A stretch of DNA of 24,393 nt, from NCBI GenBank assembly GCA_025602915.1, contig JAHLJZ010000152.1, positions 1 to 24,393 on the forward strand. The letters run 5' to 3'. The position numbers were made by a program, and so were the translations under genes. Within the stretch, counting starts at the first letter, position 1. The number at the start of each line of letters is the position of its first letter. Positions 18,724-24,393 of the stretch are shown here, piece after piece. The notes under the pieces were generated by a model, which had not been told where the DNA came from, did not search any database, and was given only the letters and a program-made list of their open reading frames with translations. This DNA is from Paraphysoderma sedebokerense. Taxonomy: Eukaryota > Blastocladiomycota > Physodermatomycetes > Physodermatales > Physodermataceae.

Positions 18724-21700
18724 TTAATTCATTCCCAAAAGTTGTCTGGCAAGTGCCTCCTGGCTCTCTAAATCGATTCCCTTATCCAGCAACGCCTCAA
18801 CTTTACGTTTCTTCCGTTGGTTCATCTTTGAAATTTCTCTGTTCGTCTTATCTTCTTCCACTTCTTCTAATTCAGCGCCTCGCTTCCTGCTACTTTTCAC
18901 ATCATCAAATGAGTTTTCTTCGACATCAGAATCTAGATCAATGGAATCAAGTTCATCTTCATCCATTGACACAACAGATTCGCTGTCAAATTCGTCGTCA
19001 CTACCGTACTCTTCTTCACTATGTTCACCTTCTGAGCTGAACTCTTCATTTGGACCGCCTAATGTCACCAATTGAGCCCCAGAGTCGTTACCTCCGACTC
19101 CACCTTCCCGTTCCTTTTGCTTTCTCTTTTTCTCCAGCTTCTTTTCTCTCCTTTTTTGTTTATCAATGGCTTTATCAACTACATCAATATCTTTCATTGC
19201 CGTTTCTCCTTGTTCCAAAAATTCCTTGGCAAGTTCTTGCACATCGTTATTTTGAACAAACTCTTCCTCGTTTTCGAATACATGCTTTTCGACGGCTTCA
19301 CCGTCATCAGTGAACACAAATTTTTTGTTGATGAGGTTTTTGCGCGCTTTTTCTCTTTCACGCAATATACGACGATGCGTAGGTGTTTCTTTCGGGATCT
19401 ACATCAATAGTAGAATTTGTTTAGATTTAAATCGTGCGCCAGTCTAAATTTTGAAGAAGTAACATACCAATTTAATATTATCAATTTCACCTTCCAACTC
19501 ATGATTTCGCCGTTTGATCGTCAGGAAATCATCCTCTTCGTCCACTATGGCTGTTAAAGTTTTCTCTTCGCCATCAATATTGCGGTTTTCTTCATCATTG
19601 TCACTTTCTTTTCCACTATTATCTTCACTGTCGCTGTCGTCTGATGCTGAATCCGAATCGTTGTCGTCGCTATCATTTGAATCGCTAGAGCCACTATCTC
19701 CGTCTTTCCCTGAACGATCGATTAACTTATTGTAATGCTCTGAGAGCACGTCTTGATTTTTGCGACCAAACATTCTATCGACTCTTGTTTTCACTGTGTC
19801 GGTCTAAATAGTACACCGAGAAATCAAGTCAGAATGACACGCGACAGGGGATATGTTTTTAACAGAAAAGTGTATAGAATGCAACTATTAGTAGGTTTAC
19901 CTGGTTCTCTTCGTCGTCTTCAGAATCCTCATTGTCCACCTTTGGCGCAGTGCCAGTTAGGCTTTGTAAGTCTCGAGACGTATTTTTATTCTCGACTTTC
20001 TGAAAACGTAACAGGTTAAGTGTTAATCCTGAATTCTGATGCACCGAAGTCATTCAACGAAATCAGAAACTCACCTTAAACTTAATCTTCGGTGTCCCGG
20101 GTAACCCGAGTGCTTCTGCAAACTTGGCATGTGGTAAAGCATGAACATCAAAGACATCCTTATTTTTCTGTAAATAAACACTCCTTAAATAACAAATGAA
20201 AGCTTTTTGTCCCAAATATTTGACCTCTGGATACTGTGAACATAATGCTTGCAACTGATTTTTCACGTTCATGGTTTTTGAAGGATTGATCTTAATCCTT
20301 TTAATCGGTATCCCCTTATTCTTCAACGACTCCACCATCCCCTTTTCCTCGGAAGGGACCAACACTAACAATGCATTCCCACCGGCAGCGTAACGGGCCG
20401 TTCTGCCGACTCGGTGAATATATGTCTCCACATCTTCAGGGCAATCGAGTTGAAAAACCCAATGTACACTCGGAAAGTCTAAACCGCGGGCGGCAATATC
20501 GGTTGCGAAAAGAACAGCTGCTTTGGATTTGCAAAATGCGTCGAAAATCTGAAGTCGTGCTGTTTGTTTCTGCTTTCCGTGTAGGTGCATGAGAGGAATA
20601 CCGGGTTGCATTTTCCTGAATGTTTCGTACATGAATCGAACCTATTGAATTTCATACATGTGTCAATCGTTTAGCCTAAAGTCAATTTAATAATCAAGAG
20701 CATACCTGTTTGCAACTAGACACAAAAACAACAGTCTTCTGTTGCAAATGAGTCTTCATGAAACTCCACAATATGTCCAATTTATCGGGCAGCTCGCAAA
20801 CGACATAAGTTTGCACGAGTTGTTGGGGAGTCGCGGAATCGGATTTTTCATGAACAGAGACGTAATCCGGATCTTTCAGTGATAATCGGGCTAAATCTTT
20901 AACAGATTTCGTTTGTGTAGCAGAAAATAAGAGAGTTTGACGTTGTTGTGGCAGATTTTCGATAATGGCGTTTAGAGTTTTGGAGAAACCTAGGTCGAGA
21001 CATCGGTCCGCTTCATCCAGGACTTCGGGTTTGAAAACCAAATTGTGAGCTAAATGTCAAATGCAGAAAGCTCACATACACAGGTATTTCAAAACATACC
21101 CAATATTTCTAAATTGTTACAATCAAATCCGGCAGTTTGATCCATATGCTGTAGTAACCTTCCAGGTGTGCAGACCAAGATATTCATTCTATTCACTCTT
21201 TCCTTCTCCGTCTTTAAATCTTTACCTCCGATTAATAAACCTGCCGAGAAAGAATGCTGGTTTCCAATTTTACGCAATACTTGAAATATCTGAACCGCCA
21301 ATTCTCGAGTCGGTGAGATAATCACGGCCCCGCAACCATCGTCTTGCGACCACTTAAGTCGGTATAGTCGTTCCAAGATCTAACAAACGCAATTCAATTA
21401 CAAATGAATAACGCGCACTCTACAACAATGCAAGAAAAGAAACTTACCGGGATAAGAAAGGCCAGAGTCTTCCCCGAACCTGTCTTGGCAGCACCCAAGA
21501 CATCATGCCCGCACAATCCCAATGATAATGATTCTCGTTGAATATCGGTCATCTGAACATATCCCGCGCTTGAGAGACCTGTAGCGGTATAGTAGAATTT
21601 TGCGTTAATATTAGGATTATATTAAACTAGGTGGCAATATGTAGGCCAGAAATAACGAGACAAACCTGCAAGAGTCTTTTGCGATATCGGAAGTTGATTG

Positions 21701-21935
21701 AAGGTCGCTGCATTGAGTGCTTTTAGAGCAACCTAGCACACAATTAAACAAGAACAGGAAGGTTATAACAAACCGCTGCTGCAAGACTGTCTCGAAATAT
21801 GTACGAGAGATTGTAAATTAAGAATGAGCAACCTACCGGATCTTTGGTTCGTGAATTAAGAGATTCAATTTCACTTGATTCTCCAACTTTCCGAAATTTG
21901 CGATTGGATTTGGGTTTCTTCGATTTAAGCGTCAT
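18724..21935 (-). CDS. DBP4: DEAD-box ATP-dependent RNA helicase Dbp4/DDX10
   Basis: Nine exons: 21935-21837, 21732-21666, 21578-21448, 21379-21100, 21022-20706, 20641-20075, 19999-19901, 19803-19468 and 19398-18724, giving 856 residues (yeast Dbp4 is 770, human DDX10 875). Motifs in order: Q motif (TDIQ, 66-69), [10 protein letters not shown] (85-93), Ia PTRELA (122-127), Ib TPGR, II DEAD (195-198), III SAT (226-228), V ARGLD (349-353), [10 protein letters not shown] (374-381). Then comes the DUF4217-type region ([19 protein letters not shown]) and [15 protein letters not shown], which mark this subfamily. The tail is long, acidic and then Lys-rich, as usual for nucleolar helicases. Dbp4 acts in early 18S rRNA processing with U14 snoRNA. 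The start is the first true ATG; a longer frame from 22025 begins with TTG. The stop is a tandem TAATAA that overlaps an AATAAA. Confidence 0.95.
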
Positions 21936-22566
21936 ATTAGACTCAAAATATTGCAGAAATTCCGGGGAACAAGAATAAAGTGGAAATAAAATAGCTCCGG
22001 TAGGGAATCGACCACTTGATGCCAATCATCTTGTTTATCGGTGAATTTGACTCAGTGCCATGCACACGTGATTTATTACCCCGGTAACTTCATCAAAGGA
22101 GCTGGAGATTTGACGACCTGATTAATGCAAATATCATCGATATTTTTTTTAAACAATAGAAGTATTCGTTTTGACAGATATTCCACATATTAAATTCCTA
22201 TTTGAATACAAAAGACTGGAAATTCTACAAAATGGACAAATCCGAATAACTTAAATCGAGGAAGCCGGATTCACTTATCTTCGACATATTCAAGTCAATC
22301 ATGTAGCGAAAGCTTCAACTTCAACTGCATTCCTTTTTTCTGTTTCGTTTATTAGATTGCCATATTTATCGCATTATGCAGGCAATTAAGCGCAATTTTC
22401 ATCTCGCTCCGAACAATATAGACCGCTCTCCGTCCTCTCCGTCCGGGCGTGCCCGCTTCCTTCCGTTTCGTGCTAAGAATTGAACTGTGCCATATTTCAA
22501 CAACTGATAAATACCAGACATTGCATCCCTTCCGTCTTCAAAACAACCGAAAGCGCTCCTCAGACG
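21936..22566. promoter_or_regulatory. divergent promoter of DBP4 and GNA1
   Basis: 631 bases between two ATGs that point away from each other. CACGTG at 22065-22070 and the inverted repeat TTACC-cc-GGTAA at 22076-22087 lie side by side, about 130-150 bp from the DBP4 ATG. A minus-strand ATG at about 22013 would open a 28-codon upstream frame ending before the DBP4 start if transcription begins that far out. No TATA box is convincing. Confidence 0.4.
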
Positions 22567-23507
22567 ATGCCAGATTCTATGACCACAACATTTGCCTTCC
22601 CTGAGTCGTTAATAACGCAGAAATGTAAATCTCAACTCCCCCAGGGACTTACCCTAAGACCGCTGTCTTCCTCCGACTTTAATAAAGGTAATGGATATCC
22701 CTACTACTTTTGGACGTGACGGATAAGGAACTCAACAACCGCTGGTATTGATTTCCTAACTGCCCATGCAGACAGTTTAAGATGCCTGCAAACTGATCAA
22801 TTAGTGAATACTCGCGACCTACACAGTTAACTTTATGTTACTACACTTAAACTGACTCGTATCCTCTTTGTTTATTTTCACCATCCAGGCTATCTAAAAC
22901 TTCTGAGTCAACTGACAGTTGTTGGTGAAGTCTCGGAGAGTCAATACAATGGTATGTTCGTTCGACTTATTAATCGAAACACTCGCTCCGGACTAATTAC
23001 CACCTCCATTAATGAATGACAATTTTAGACCGTTTTACTTATTTTCACCGACATAACGATATCTATTTTCCTATTGTGATAGAAGATGTTGCCAGCGGGA
23101 CAGTGGTTGCTGCCGGTACACTATTAGCCGAAAAGAAATTCATTCGAAATTGTGGGGTGGTAAGTTTCCTTTAATCCTTTGCATTTCACTTTTGTTGTTA
23201 TATTATCAAGCAAGACTGACCCAGCAATTTTGTAGGTAGGACATATTGAAGACATTGTCGTATCTGAAACTATGCGAGGGAAAAGACTTGGAATTAGGTA
23301 CGTCCATATACGCAATTGGACGTTGTGTTTTTGATCTCTAATTTGAGCCGCTTTTCCACTGCGTATAGAATCATTGAGACACTTGTAGAGATTGCTAGAC
23401 AACAGTCGTGCTATAAAGTTATTCTGAATTGTAACGATGACAACGTGACATTCTACGAGAAATGCGGGTTCAAGAAGAAGGAGGTAGAGATGGCATTGTA
23501 TCTATAA
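22567..23507 (+). CDS. GNA1: glucosamine-6-phosphate N-acetyltransferase
   Basis: Five exons: 22567-22687, 22889-22951, 23029-23159, 23236-23297 and 23369-23507, giving 171 residues (yeast Gna1 is 159). The enzyme moves acetyl from acetyl-CoA to glucosamine-6-phosphate (EC 2.3.1.4), a step on the way to UDP-GlcNAc for chitin, GPI anchors and N-glycans. GNAT-fold landmarks: GYLKLLSQLTVVGEVS (helix after the variable start), VVAAGTLLAEKKFIRNCG, VGHIEDIVVSETMRGKRLGIR (acetyl-CoA loop), CYKVILNCNDDNVTFYEKCGF and a C-terminal VEMALYL, all close to Gna1. In the RGKRLG loop an Arg takes the place of the Gly seen in yeast; human GNPNAT1 has Gln there, so activity is expected. The frame upstream to 22480 opens with TTG, so the ATG at 22567 was taken. 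It shares its promoter region with DBP4. Confidence 0.96.
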
Positions 23508-23790
23508 TGTAGTGATATGCAAATTGTTAACTTGTAGAAGTAATGTAACCATAATGTATTATTTTAACGTTTTCAGCAATCCTTCTCCTTCAATTCGCAA
23601 TTATTGCGTGTGGATGAAATGAATCCATTTTAACGAACAATGCGCGGCCAGTTACCATGGCACCTCGGGAATCCCAAGCCTCGGCAACTTGTAAACACGG
23701 AACTGAACTTTAAATTCCATCATCATATATCCGTGCGGATTAGTTTCTCTCTTGTATCCTTATCATCCCCCATCTTAAATTATTCAGACA

Positions 23791-24393
23791 ATGTTGCGGC
23801 GACCGTCCGGTTTATCACATGTGGTTTCTGCAACCGAGTCGGTGCCTCCACTCTCTCCGGGGGAGTTGTTAACTTACGATTTCCGGTCTCATCCGACAAC
23901 CAACCATTCCTCCTCTTCGTTGAATTCTCCATGCAATTTACATGAGGTCAAGGTCGTTCAGTGGAATATTGAAAGAGGCTATCAATTGGACAAAGTCATC
24001 CAGGAACTTGTGAACTTGAATGCCGATATCATTGCTCTGCAAGAACTTGTGAGTTCTTCCTCGTTTGCCTCAATGGGAATCATTGGAATATATGTCCTTT
24101 GTTCTAACATTTGCATGCAATCATTGTAGGATATAGCTTGTGGTCGCAGTGACTATCGCAATAACGCCTATGAGATTGCAAAAGCTTTAGGCATGAAGTG
24201 TATTTTTCTCTGTGAATTTCTTGAATTGGATTCCCCGTTAAGGTTGGCAAGAGATAAAGGAGGAGGATACCATGGAAACGCCATATTGTCTAGATTCAAT
24301 TTTGAAGCTAGGGTTGTGAAGCATCGGTTTCATCCATTCGATTGGGAGAGAGATGGAATGACAAAATCGCAACCCCGACAAGGCGAACGGTTC
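23791..24393 (+). CDS. endonuclease/exonuclease/phosphatase family protein, 5' part
   Basis: Exons 23791-24048 and 24130-24393; the intron is 81 nt (GTGAGT to TTGTAG). The gene runs off the right edge in an open frame, so 174 residues are visible. Residues 1-50 are a Ser/Pro-rich leader. The EEP fold then starts: VKVVQWNIERG (the Asn of the W-N motif), DIIALQELD (catalytic Glu that binds the metal), the second half joined exactly at the splice site, then GGGYHGNAILSRF and HPFDWERDG. These match the family's motifs for Mg-dependent phosphodiester cleavage. Members cut DNA, RNA, inositol phosphates or sphingomyelin, and the visible part does not tell which. It follows GNA1 in the same direction after 283 bases. 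Confidence 0.85.

Noticed and set aside
18639-19313. Long plus-strand frames over the DBP4 C-terminal exon
   Set aside because: They are shadows of the acidic and lysine-rich minus-strand coding sequence, whose splicing and family match are clear.
21936-22025. N-terminal extension of DBP4
   Set aside because: The longer frame begins with TTG. The first in-frame ATG is at 21935, and the extension lacks family similarity.
22480-22566. N-terminal extension of GNA1
   Set aside because: It opens with TTG. Starting at the ATG at 22567 gives a length close to known Gna1 proteins.

Overview
The window is nuclear DNA of a fungus. The genes are dense, lie on both strands and carry many short GT-AG introns, mostly 44-135 nt. 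A glucosamine-6-phosphate N-acetyltransferase (chitin precursor pathway), a GPI-anchored zincin-like protein and a large secreted protein of a type I recall from fungi all fit this. A chytrid-like or other early-diverging fungus is my best guess, but the sequence does not decide the lineage. I saw no rRNA, tRNA, CRISPR array, convincing transposon or viral fossil. Exon joins below were worked out by hand from splice sites, phase and family conservation. Every multi-exon model given closes in frame.

Layout. 1-51: possible tail of a gene entering from the left. 639-824 (+): 61-residue secreted peptide with a TATA box. 3157-1130 (-): SLC44/choline transporter-like membrane protein (628 aa). 6592-3522 (-): 909-aa secreted protein of unknown function. 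6593-7928: large gap with possible regulatory motifs. 7929-9790 (+): acyl-CoA-binding protein with a C-terminal membrane anchor, ACBD5-like (393 aa). 12074-10134 (-): TFIID subunit TAF7 (445 aa). 12480-15369 (+): F-box protein with a C-terminal WD-like region (879 aa). 17566-15842 (-): secreted, GPI-anchored HExxHGxGF zincin (458 aa). 17567-18723: gap with two GTCACGTG boxes and a possible small exon. 21935-18724 (-): DEAD-box helicase Dbp4/DDX10 (856 aa). 22567-23507 (+): GNA1 (171 aa). 23791-24393 (+): start of an endonuclease/exonuclease/phosphatase protein, cut by the window end.

This is a mixed neighbourhood of independent genes, not a pathway cluster. Three gene pairs are head to head: the 909-aa protein and ACBP, TAF7 and the F-box gene, and DBP4 and GNA1. 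Housekeeping functions (transcription initiation, ribosome biogenesis, UDP-GlcNAc supply, lipid handling) sit beside surface or secreted proteins. The most striking observation is that the zinc-binding HEFLHG motif of the zincin is assembled from three exons, the middle one only 14 nt long. The least understood genes are the 909-aa secreted protein and the 61-aa peptide.
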